Below, in pieces: positions 38,801-46,245 of a DNA stretch of 64,000 bases. The DNA comes from Bacteroides sp. CAG:443 (GTDB taxonomy: Bacteria > Bacteroidota > Bacteroidia > Bacteroidales > Bacteroidaceae): positions 20,609 through 84,608 of the forward strand of contig FR887812.1 in assembly GCA_000432735.1 (NCBI GenBank). Reading direction: 5' to 3'. The notes below the pieces were generated by a model that worked only from the letters and a program-made list of their open reading frames with translations, was not told the DNA's origin and did not search any database. Each line of letters starts with the position of its first letter. The first letter of the stretch is position 1. A program made the position numbers and the translations under genes.

Positions 38801-39144
38801 TGATTACACGATTGAACGCAATCAATACAGGAGCAAATATCTATAATCCTGCTGCTGTTACCGCGATGTATCTGAACGATTATGCTGTAGAAGACGCTTC
38901 TTTCTTGAGAGTGAACAATATTACTATCGGATATACATTCCCGAAAGCTTGGGTGAAGAAAGCTTTTATGCAGAACGTACGTATTTATGTCACAGGTTAT
39001 AACCTTTACTGTCTGACAAGCTATTCCGGACCGGATCCGGAAGTAGATACAAGCAGCAAGAAGAATGCAATGACTCCGGGTATTGATTATGCAGCTTATC
39101 CAAAGAGCCGTTCTTTTGTTGCTGGTATTAATGTTACATTCTAA
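35896..39144 (+). CDS. SusC-like TonB-dependent outer-membrane transporter
   Basis: A 1082-residue outer-membrane importer of glycan oligosaccharides. Order: signal peptide, carboxypeptidase-like domain (VQGIVKDKNGEPMIGVNVVV, residues 30-110), TonB box region (DEVVVIGYGT), plug domain with the family motif LKDASSTAIYGARGANGVI, and a 22-stranded barrel ending in aromatic residues (FVAGINVTF). It is coupled to the SusD gene 20 bp downstream. Given the neighbouring lyases and esterases, the cargo is probably unsaturated oligogalacturonides. Confidence 0.97.
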   Translation: MHYQQRIRNVVSLLIVSMLCLASFAQGLQVQGIVKDKNGEPMIGVNVVVKGTTNGTITGLDGDFSLSGLKKSDVISFTYIGFKTKDVKYGGQKQLDVVLEEDTETLDEVVVIGYGTVNKRDLTGSVASVSAEDIAAVPVSSATEALTGKLAGVNITTTEGSPDADVKIRVRGGGSLSQDNSPLYIVDGFPVSSISDIAPSEIQSIDVLKDASSTAIYGARGANGVIIVTTKSGTEGKTQVDFGASFGLKKVTRLTKVLDPYNYVAYQHELGSTDYGNYSDMDIWKSVEGYDFQDDIFGRTGNQAQYNVNVSGGSKQIKYNVSYAHNDEKSIMLGSGFNKNNINAKINAELNQWMSLDFNARMSYTTIDGLSGGADTNESSAANSIVANAVHFRSVDPLTSNTDDESNNTSSQKNPLERLLATYKKRNTFNQNYNVGLNWKPFKNWTFRSEFGYGWKYDNTDQVWSSDAVQNSKLGYNGQPQSVFTRDITKNWRNANTLTYDNKKLFGGRDKLNVLLGHEVSSSQETSLENTSVAFPTTMTIDEVLANMGAGTALPTQTTISAKDNMLSFFGRVNYTLMDKYLLTVTVRADGSSKFAKGNQWGVFPSAALAWRLSDEAFMKGTQDWLSNLKVRLSYGTAGNNRISSGLMYTTYTMAGNTGKAPFFDESRGAMLEHGSNLYNPNLKWETTITRNLGFDYGFFNNRLSGSLDLYWNTTKDLLMKTEIPSNTGYSYQYQNFGKTSNKGVELTLNAVLADKAKWGLNFNFNISYNRNRIDELGTENPWQSSNWSGSTIAKYEDYRVEEGGRLGEIWGYKTNGFYTAYDPVTNPNGELVLNGTSWALRDGIKDNSYSLAGGKPYPGQLKYECDENGDPIKQKLGNTVAPLTGGFGFDGFIGNFDFNIFFNYSVGNQIVNGTKLANSFCVGSSKGYNLVNDFALDNRYTWIDPETGLNLGKPDGSTVDYYGGAEGLITRLNAINTGANIYNPAAVTAMYLNDYAVEDASFLRVNNITIGYTFPKAWVKKAFMQNVRIYVTGYNLYCLTSYSGPDPEVDTSSKKNAMTPGIDYAAYPKSRSFVAGINVTF

Positions 39145-39164
39145 ATTCTAATATGATATCATTT

Positions 39165-41117
39165 ATGAAAAATATAATTAAGTTATTAGCTTTAGCTGCG
39201 GGAGTTGCAGGAATGAGTGCTTGTTCTGATTTTCTGGATCAAACTGCTCCTTCCGAACTAAATGACAATACTGTATATAATTCAACTTATTATACAGGAT
39301 TGCGTGTGAATAAAATTTATGGTGGATTGGCGCAGGACCAGACTTATTCACAATACATTCCTATTGTATGGGGATTGAACTCCGATTGTGAACTGGTAGA
39401 TGGTTTGGGTGCCGATGCTGATAATACGACCAGTGAACGTGGTAACATGAACTACAATGCCAGTCCGTCGTGGGGTAATCTGGCAAAGCTTTGGGATGCC
39501 ATGTATGGTATTATAGAAGATGCAAACTTAACATTGGAAGGTATCAACTCCAGTTCATTGCTTACAGCTGGTGGCTCGGAACAAGCGGCTATGGAACGTT
39601 ATAAGGGAGAGGCTTTGACCTTGCGTGCCATGATTTATTTTGATCTGGTTCGTTTCTTTGGAGATGTACCTTTGAAACTGGAACCTTCGCAGGCTGATTT
39701 GAGTAATGCTTATTTGCATAAGACAGATCGTGATGTTATTCTGGATACGTTAATGGTCGATTTACAGACTGCAACTAAATTATTGCCGTGGGCCGATGAG
39801 GTTTCCGGTTATACTACAGAACATGTAACAAAAGGATATGCACATGCTTTATTAGCGAACATTGCCATGACTCGTGCAGGATGGGTGATTCGTGAAAAGG
39901 CTAAAGATGGATATGAAACAGCCGACTATAGTGATCCTACTTATCCGACTCAGCGTCCGGATGCTGCTACACGTACCAAACTCTATGAATTGGCATTATC
40001 CAATTTGAGTGCTGTTATTACAAATGGAACACATAAATTGAATCCGTCGGTAGAAAATCAATGGTATTTAATCAACCAGCGTGAATTGGATCAGAATTAC
40101 CATGAGAATATTTTTGAGATTCCGATGGGACTTGGAGTTAGTGGTGAATTAGGTTATACCGTTGGTGTACGTGTGGATGGTGCAACGACGGAATATGGTG
40201 TAAAGGGTAATTCATCTGGTAAGATGAAACTGACTGCACCTTTTTTCTATTCATTCGACAAGAAGGATTTGCGTCGTGATATTACTTGTTCACAAGTGCT
40301 GTTGAAAGCAGATAACGGTGTTACCAAAGAAATCATGTTGGGTAATACTCCGTTTGGTATCTATGTCGGCAAATGGGATATACGCAAGATGAATGAAGAA
40401 TGGCGTCAGGCTGCTATTGCAACCGGTAGTGCAAAGTGGATGTCGGGTATTAATGTCGTGAGAGCGCGTTATCCTCAAGTATTGTTGTGGTATGCTGAAG
40501 TGATGAACGAACTGGCTGGTCCTGACGGTGATTATACTGGATCTGCAGGCTTGACAGCCCGTCAGGCATTGGCTTTGGTACATACCCGTGCGTTTGCCGA
40601 TGCAGATAAGGCTGATGCTCAAAAATACATAGATGCAATACCTGTTACCAAGGATGCTATGTTTGATGCGATTGTGGATGAAAATGCATGGGAACTGGCA
40701 GGAGAAGGTTTCCGTAAGTTCGATTTGATCCGCTGGAATTTGTTGGCTGAAAAGATTCAGGAATTCAAAGATACTTATTACAATGAACTGATGGATGAAT
40801 CGAATCCTAATTATTATCCGGAAAAGGTTTACTTTAACTATACCGATGATACCAAGACTAAGATTGATATGTCGAGTGTTACTTGGTATGGTCTGCCGGA
40901 GGGAAAAGAGTCATCCGACTACGATGATAATGAGTCATTCTATGGCGCAGAAAGAGATAATCCTAAGACTCAGTTGCCGATTAACTGGCCTTCTATTTCA
41001 AGTGGACTGGTTGGAACTAATGTACAGGTGAAAAATCGCTATTTGTTGCCTATTGGATCTACAACCATTTCGGCTGCAAACGGTTATATCCATAACTCTT
41101 ATGGATACTCAGATTAA
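39165..41117 (+). CDS. SusD-like surface glycan-binding lipoprotein
   Basis: A 650-residue lipoprotein forming the lid of the SusCD importer. The signal peptide ends in MSAC (lipobox), then SDFLDQTAPSELN, the usual SusD opening. Helical TPR-like segments (GEALTLRAMIYFDLVRFFGD) and the C-terminal RagB/SusD domain (WELAGEGFRKFDLIRWN) are clear. The ATG at 39165 starts the signal peptide; another four codons upstream is less fitting. It lies directly after SusC. Confidence 0.96.
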   Translation: MKNIIKLLALAAGVAGMSACSDFLDQTAPSELNDNTVYNSTYYTGLRVNKIYGGLAQDQTYSQYIPIVWGLNSDCELVDGLGADADNTTSERGNMNYNASPSWGNLAKLWDAMYGIIEDANLTLEGINSSSLLTAGGSEQAAMERYKGEALTLRAMIYFDLVRFFGDVPLKLEPSQADLSNAYLHKTDRDVILDTLMVDLQTATKLLPWADEVSGYTTEHVTKGYAHALLANIAMTRAGWVIREKAKDGYETADYSDPTYPTQRPDAATRTKLYELALSNLSAVITNGTHKLNPSVENQWYLINQRELDQNYHENIFEIPMGLGVSGELGYTVGVRVDGATTEYGVKGNSSGKMKLTAPFFYSFDKKDLRRDITCSQVLLKADNGVTKEIMLGNTPFGIYVGKWDIRKMNEEWRQAAIATGSAKWMSGINVVRARYPQVLLWYAEVMNELAGPDGDYTGSAGLTARQALALVHTRAFADADKADAQKYIDAIPVTKDAMFDAIVDENAWELAGEGFRKFDLIRWNLLAEKIQEFKDTYYNELMDESNPNYYPEKVYFNYTDDTKTKIDMSSVTWYGLPEGKESSDYDDNESFYGAERDNPKTQLPINWPSISSGLVGTNVQVKNRYLLPIGSTTISAANGYIHNSYGYSD

Positions 41118-41143
41118 TATTTAACATAAAATTGGCATAGAAT

Positions 41144-42784
41144 ATGAAGATATTTAAATATATTGCAGGTTCTGGAGCATTTATGCTCCTGACCTCTATC
41201 ATCGGAACGGCATGTACCGATGGTAATGATTGGAACGTAGATAGCACACACGACCGTTTGTTTAGTGTGACAGCTTCAGACATATCGGTTTCGGCTAAAC
41301 CGACGTCTGCGGAGGTTTCATGGAGAGTAGTTCCTGATGCAGAGTATTATGTGATGGAATATAGTACGGACTCCTTATACGATGAGATAGCAATGGGTGG
41401 AACTGAACACTCTGTTATTGTGGGAGAAGATAAGTCTGTCGTTGAGAGTCCTTATACGATTACAGGCTTGCAGGGAGAAACTAAATATTTCTTGCGTATC
41501 AAGTCAATGTCTTCTGCGAAGGCTGATTCAAAGTGGACGTATTTGGAAAAGTATTCTTTCAAGACTTCTGCAGAGCAGATTCTGAATGAGGTCGCTTCAA
41601 TCACGGGCGAAAGTGCTGTTCTTTCTTGGACGGAAGGGGCTGAAGTTACTTTGTTGAAATTGGCAGAGGATAAGGATGATGTAGAAGAAGTAGATACTAC
41701 ATATATCGATCTGGATGCTGCGGCAGTAGCTGCTTCATCGTATACACTTACAGGATTGTCACCTAAAACGAAGTATTCTGTATCTATCTATAATGGCAAT
41801 GTAAAACGTGGTACAAGAACCTTTACAACGACTGAATCTTATCCGACTGGTTATGATATTGTAAATGTAACTGATGCTGAGATGTTGAACGATGTATTTA
41901 GTAATCCGGCTAATTACATACAGGAGAACGGTGGTAATGTAGTTTTGGTATTTGCAAATGGATCTACTACCGATTACATGGGTGAAAGTATGGAACTGAC
42001 TATCCCGACTGAATTTAAATCTGTTATCTTCTGGGGTGAATCGGGCGATACAAAACCTGTCTTTATGCCTAAGGGACTTTCTATGGCTGGTAGTCATGAT
42101 TTGATCCGTTTCTACAATTTGGATCTGCAGAATACAAGTAGCGGAAGTGACTACATCGTGAACTTTAATGTAGAAGGTAATGTAGGTGAAATATTGATTG
42201 ATAACTGTAACATTAGTAAGACTCGTGGTGTAGTTCGTGTTCAGAGTGATGGTGCCAAAGGTTCTATCGGTTCAATTAATATTGATAACTGCGTATTGAC
42301 GGATATTGGTTCGTATGCAATTGTACAGACGAAAGTTTCTGGCTTTACACTCAATTCGATCAGCTTGTCTAATTCTACAATTAGTACAGTAAATGCCGGT
42401 GGAGTGTTGATAACCCAGCAGGATAATGTCAATATCTCAATCGATGCTTGTACGTTCTATAATTGTGTAACTAGCGGTAAGTCATTTATTGATATCAATA
42501 AGATGTCGAACGTAACTGTTGATGTCAAGAACACAATTATCGGTCAATTGTATAGCTATACAAGTGGTTCGACCATCAAGGCTACAAGTGTGAAAAATAT
42601 TGCTACGACAACAAATCTCTTTACTACAACCGACTGTCCATATAACAGTGGTTACGAATGGGGAGAAATGTTGAATGTATCATCTACCGAATTGTTCGTA
42701 AATCCGGCTGAAGGTGACTTCCACATACAGTCTGCAAGTCAGAGTGATGTAGCTGGTGCAGGTGACCCACGTTGGAATGAATAA
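41144..42784 (+). CDS. Surface lipoprotein with fibronectin-like and DUF4957/DUF5123-type beta-helix domains
   Basis: A 546-residue lipoprotein (signal peptide to ...GTAC). Residues about 35-240 hold two fibronectin-type III-like modules (VSWRVVPDAEYYVMEYS; AVLSWTEGAEV). The rest is a parallel beta-helix with repeats such as GSINIDNCVLTDIGSYA and NVSIDACTFYNCVTSG, typical of DUF4957/DUF5123 proteins in pectin loci. No lyase catalytic residues are apparent, so binding or presentation of galacturonan at the cell surface is more likely than catalysis. It takes the SusE/F-like position, 27 bp after SusD, and is followed by a terminator. Confidence 0.8.
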   Translation: MKIFKYIAGSGAFMLLTSIIGTACTDGNDWNVDSTHDRLFSVTASDISVSAKPTSAEVSWRVVPDAEYYVMEYSTDSLYDEIAMGGTEHSVIVGEDKSVVESPYTITGLQGETKYFLRIKSMSSAKADSKWTYLEKYSFKTSAEQILNEVASITGESAVLSWTEGAEVTLLKLAEDKDDVEEVDTTYIDLDAAAVAASSYTLTGLSPKTKYSVSIYNGNVKRGTRTFTTTESYPTGYDIVNVTDAEMLNDVFSNPANYIQENGGNVVLVFANGSTTDYMGESMELTIPTEFKSVIFWGESGDTKPVFMPKGLSMAGSHDLIRFYNLDLQNTSSGSDYIVNFNVEGNVGEILIDNCNISKTRGVVRVQSDGAKGSIGSINIDNCVLTDIGSYAIVQTKVSGFTLNSISLSNSTISTVNAGGVLITQQDNVNISIDACTFYNCVTSGKSFIDINKMSNVTVDVKNTIIGQLYSYTSGSTIKATSVKNIATTTNLFTTTDCPYNSGYEWGEMLNVSSTELFVNPAEGDFHIQSASQSDVAGAGDPRWNE

Positions 42785-42811
42785 AACTTGTACTGAAATG
42801 TAACTGATAAA

Positions 42812-42858
42812 TAACAAGTCCATAGATAGGTATATGCCTGTATATGGACTTGTTTTTA
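42812..42858 (+). terminator. Terminator after the susCD unit
   Basis: AACAAGTCCATA (42813-42824) pairs with TATGGACTTGTT (42843-42854), then TTTTATTTTA. Confidence 0.85.
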
Positions 42859-42901
42859 TTTTAATTTCATATATTTAGACCTGAAAATCTGCTATAGAAA
42901 G

Positions 42902-44458
42902 ATGAATGTTATTGGATTTGTAAAGCAATCGTGTATGATTGTTGCCTTATTTAGTGGGGTGGGGTTATCCTCCTGCTCGGAAGAAACTGTTACGCAAGAG
43001 ACAAATAGTGAAGTGCAAGTTCCGGAAGAAGATTTGCCTGTTTATCCCGCTCCGGATAGAAGCGTTATTCCTGCCTTTCCCGGGGCTGAGGGAGCCGGTA
43101 AGTATACCACGGGTGGTGCCGGAGGTTCTGTTTATGTTGTCACTTCCTTAAAAGATGACGGATCAGAAGGAACACTACGCTGGGCTGTTGAAAAGTCGGG
43201 AAAACGTACGGTTGTATTTGCCGTGGGAGGAGTCATTGCACTGACGAAGCAACTGGTTATAAAGAACGATGATCTGACGATTGCCGGACAAACGGCTCCT
43301 GGAGCAGGAATTTGTCTGAAAAATTATACTTTACGTATCAATGCCAATAATGTGATCATTCGGTTTATCCGCTGCCGTATGGGAGATGAATGCCAGACGG
43401 AAGATGATGCGATGAATGGTTATCAGTCGTCGTATCCCGGAAAGAAAAATATCATAGTCGACCATTGTTCCATGAGCTGGAGTACCGACGAATGTGCTTC
43501 TTTTTATGGAAATACTAATTTTACGATGCAATGGTGTATCGTCAGTGAAAGTCTGACCAATTCCATTCATGTAAAGGGAGGACACGGGTATGGTGGCTTG
43601 TGGGGAGGTAGTCCCGCTACATTCCATCATAATCTGTTGGCTCATCATAGTAATCGTACTCCACGCTTGTGTGGCAGCCGTTATTCCAACCGGGCAGATA
43701 TGGAAAAAGTCGACTTGTGCAATAATGTAATCTATAACTGGTCGAGTGAAGGGGCTTATGGGGCACAGGGAGGCTCTTATAACATCATGAATAACTATTA
43801 TAAGCCGGGTCCGGTAGCAGTTCCTAAGAAAGTACATTGCCGATTCTTTACAGCTTATGTTGACGATGGTGCCAACAATCAGGCTGCCGGTATATATGGT
43901 AAATTCTATTTGTCCGGCAACTTTATGGATACCCGCAGCGACTTGTCGAAGAACCAGCTAGCAGAAGTGGAGGCTGCAAATGCAGATAATACTTCCTCTA
44001 CAGCTTTTGTGGTAAAGAATAATGAAATGTCCGCTCAAGACATGTTGGTTGCGCAGCGCTTTGATATTCTTTCGGACTATTCTTTCATGCAGTCGGCTCA
44101 GGAGGCGTACGAAGCTGTTCTGAACTATGCAGGCGCATCCGATAAACGGGATCAGATTGATACCCGCATTATCAATGAAACGCGTACGGGAACGTATTCC
44201 CGGGAAGGTTCCAATGGTAGTAGCTATGGCTTTATCGATACACAGAAAGATGCCGAAGAATGGGATGAATACGTTGAGGCACACGCTTCCGAAGTTGATT
44301 CGGATGAAGATGGTATGCCTGATGTGTGGGAAGAAAAGAACGGCTTGAATCCGGCAGATAAATCGGATGCTGCAACATATAATTTAAGTAAGGAATATAC
44401 CAATCTGGAAGTCTATATAAATAGTTTAGTTGAAAAACTATATCCAGCTTTAAAATAA
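42902..44458 (+). CDS. PL1 pectate lyase, lipoprotein form
   Basis: A 518-residue endo-acting polysaccharide lyase of family PL1, cutting polygalacturonate by beta-elimination with calcium. The signal peptide ends in LSSC, so it is lipid anchored and probably surface exposed. Core motifs are GAEGAGKYTTGGAGG, DDLTIAGQTAPG, IVDHCSMSWSTDECAS, and the catalytic-arginine segment HHSNRTPRLCGSR. The C-terminus carries a calcium-binding VDSDEDGMPDVWEEKNGLNP motif. It is a tandem paralogue of the next gene, 7 bp downstream, and the unit starts after a terminator, so it has its own promoter (a near-consensus TATATTTA lies about 30 bp upstream). Confidence 0.95.
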   Translation: MNVIGFVKQSCMIVALFSGVGLSSCSEETVTQETNSEVQVPEEDLPVYPAPDRSVIPAFPGAEGAGKYTTGGAGGSVYVVTSLKDDGSEGTLRWAVEKSGKRTVVFAVGGVIALTKQLVIKNDDLTIAGQTAPGAGICLKNYTLRINANNVIIRFIRCRMGDECQTEDDAMNGYQSSYPGKKNIIVDHCSMSWSTDECASFYGNTNFTMQWCIVSESLTNSIHVKGGHGYGGLWGGSPATFHHNLLAHHSNRTPRLCGSRYSNRADMEKVDLCNNVIYNWSSEGAYGAQGGSYNIMNNYYKPGPVAVPKKVHCRFFTAYVDDGANNQAAGIYGKFYLSGNFMDTRSDLSKNQLAEVEAANADNTSSTAFVVKNNEMSAQDMLVAQRFDILSDYSFMQSAQEAYEAVLNYAGASDKRDQIDTRIINETRTGTYSREGSNGSSYGFIDTQKDAEEWDEYVEAHASEVDSDEDGMPDVWEEKNGLNPADKSDAATYNLSKEYTNLEVYINSLVEKLYPALK

Positions 44459-44465
44459 GTATTGT

Positions 44466-45947
44466 ATGAAAAGAATAGTAATAAGTGGACTTTGCGGCTT
44501 GTTGTTGGCAGGAACGTTATCGTTGCAAGCACAGGAGTTGAAATCATATCCGGTACCGGACCGTTCGAAAGTTCTTGCTTTCCCGGGAGCAGATGGTGCT
44601 GGAAAGTATACTACGGGTGGAGCAGGAGGACAAGTCTTGATTGTCACGTCATTGAAAGACGATGGCTCCGAAGGTACCTTGCGCTGGGCACTTCGTAAGA
44701 AGGGACCTCGTACGATTGTGTTTGCCGTGAGTGGTATCATTGAGTTGCAATCACCACTCAAAGTCAATAATGGGGATGTGACCATTGCCGGACAGACAGC
44801 TCCGGGAGATGGTATCTGTCTGAAAAATTATACTTTTGGCATTCAGGCAGATAATGTGATTGTCCGTTTTATCCGCTCGCGTATGGGAGCAGATATCAAG
44901 CAGAAGGGCGACGATGCAATGAATGGATTCAAGCATCATCGTAACATTATCATCGACCATTGCTCCATGAGCTGGAGCACAGACGAATGTGCTACCTTCT
45001 ACGACAATAGTCAGTTTACGCTTCAGTGGTGTATCATCAGCGAGAGCCTTGCCAACTCTATCCACGAGAAAGGAGCTCATGGATATGGAGGTATATGGGG
45101 CGGTCAGGGTGCTTCGTTTCATCATAATCTGCTGGCTCATCACACAAACCGTACTCCCCGTCTGTGTGGAAGCCGTTATACGGGACGACCGCAGGACGAA
45201 AAGGTGGAACTATTCAATAACGTGATTTACAATTATGGAAGTGATGGAGCTTATGCCGGCGAAGGAGGAAGCTATAATTTCCTGAATAATTATTATAAAC
45301 CGGGTCCTTATACGGCTACGAAATCTTCTTATAAGCGTTTGTTTACCGCTTATCCCGATGATGGAACGAACAATAATGTTAAGGGAACTCATGGCGTTTT
45401 TTGTTTTTCCGGTAACTATATTGATCCTACTTGCAGCAAGCTGACTGATAAACAGCGTCAGGCTATTATGAAAGTCAATAAGGATAATGCTGTCGGGCTG
45501 ATCATAAAGAATCAGTTTGCCCCACAAAGTGAATTGCTGGTTCAGAGTCCTTTCGACATTGCAGAGCATGTTACTCTTCAGCCTACCTGGGAAGCTTATG
45601 AGTCTGTCCTGCAATTTGCCGGAGCATCCTATCGGAGAGATGCGTACGACAAGCGGATTGTCGAAGAAACCCGGAAAGGAACTTATACCTATGAGGGAAG
45701 TCATGGCAGTACGAATGGCATGATAGATCAGCCCAGCGATGTGGGTGGATGGCCGGAATATCAGGCTGGAGAAGCTCCTGTTGATTCCGATTCGGATGGA
45801 ATGCCGGATGAATGGGAGAAGGCTCACGGACTGAATCCTCATGATGCGTCAGATGGATGCAATTATAACTTGAGCTCTGATTATACAAACTTGGAAGTTT
45901 ATCTGAACGGACTGGTACAGCATTTATATCCGAATCTGAAAAAATAA
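44466..45947 (+). CDS. PL1 pectate lyase, non-lipidated form
   Basis: A 493-residue PL1 lyase closely related to the preceding gene. It shares GADGAGKYTTGGAGG, GDVTIAGQTAPGDG, IIDHCSMSWSTDECAT, HHTNRTPRLCGSR and the C-terminal DSDSDGMPDEWEKAHGLNP. The signal peptide (MKRIVISGLCGLL to LQAQ) has no lipobox cysteine at its end, so this copy is probably periplasmic or secreted. The two likely arose by tandem duplication and then diverged in location, one working on polymer and one on imported fragments. Confidence 0.95.
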   Translation: MKRIVISGLCGLLLAGTLSLQAQELKSYPVPDRSKVLAFPGADGAGKYTTGGAGGQVLIVTSLKDDGSEGTLRWALRKKGPRTIVFAVSGIIELQSPLKVNNGDVTIAGQTAPGDGICLKNYTFGIQADNVIVRFIRSRMGADIKQKGDDAMNGFKHHRNIIIDHCSMSWSTDECATFYDNSQFTLQWCIISESLANSIHEKGAHGYGGIWGGQGASFHHNLLAHHTNRTPRLCGSRYTGRPQDEKVELFNNVIYNYGSDGAYAGEGGSYNFLNNYYKPGPYTATKSSYKRLFTAYPDDGTNNNVKGTHGVFCFSGNYIDPTCSKLTDKQRQAIMKVNKDNAVGLIIKNQFAPQSELLVQSPFDIAEHVTLQPTWEAYESVLQFAGASYRRDAYDKRIVEETRKGTYTYEGSHGSTNGMIDQPSDVGGWPEYQAGEAPVDSDSDGMPDEWEKAHGLNPHDASDGCNYNLSSDYTNLEVYLNGLVQHLYPNLKK

Positions 45948-45960
45948 CGTTTGAATTTAC

Positions 45961-46019
45961 AATCTCCTTGTTTCCGTCGGGGTGTTATCACCCAAATGAA
46001 ACAGGGAGATTTTTTTATA
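45961..46019 (+). terminator. Terminator after the PL1 pair
   Basis: ATCTCCTTGTTTC (45962-45974) pairs with GAAACAGGGAGAT (45998-46010) with one G-U pair, an inner GGGTG/CACCC stem, then TTTTTTT. The remaining bases to 46209 show nothing else recognisable. Confidence 0.85.
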
Positions 46020-46209
46020 TCTCACGATAATTCCTAATCACTGGAGAAAGGTCTCCTTGTCGGTCATTTTGAAGTTGTTGTTTGCTTTTCGTTGATGATA
46101 TACTCATTTTTGTTGATCATGTACTCATTTGCATGCTAAATGCTGCTATTTTGGTTAAATAATAACCATAATAGAACAATTATTCCCTCTCTTCCCCTTG
46201 GATTTTTCC

Positions 46210-46217
46210 TAAATTTG
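46210..46217 (+). promoter_or_regulatory. -7 box of the PL10/CE12-CE8 unit
   Basis: TAAATTTG, exact TAnnTTTG, 28 bp before the ATG at 46246, without an evident -33 box. Confidence 0.55.
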
Positions 46218-46245
46218 AACACGAATCAAGCTTATGTAATATACT

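Noticed and set aside
45210..45842. A 210-codon open frame on the minus strand
   Set aside because: Antisense to the second PL1 lyase, whose motifs are clear; no independent coding evidence.
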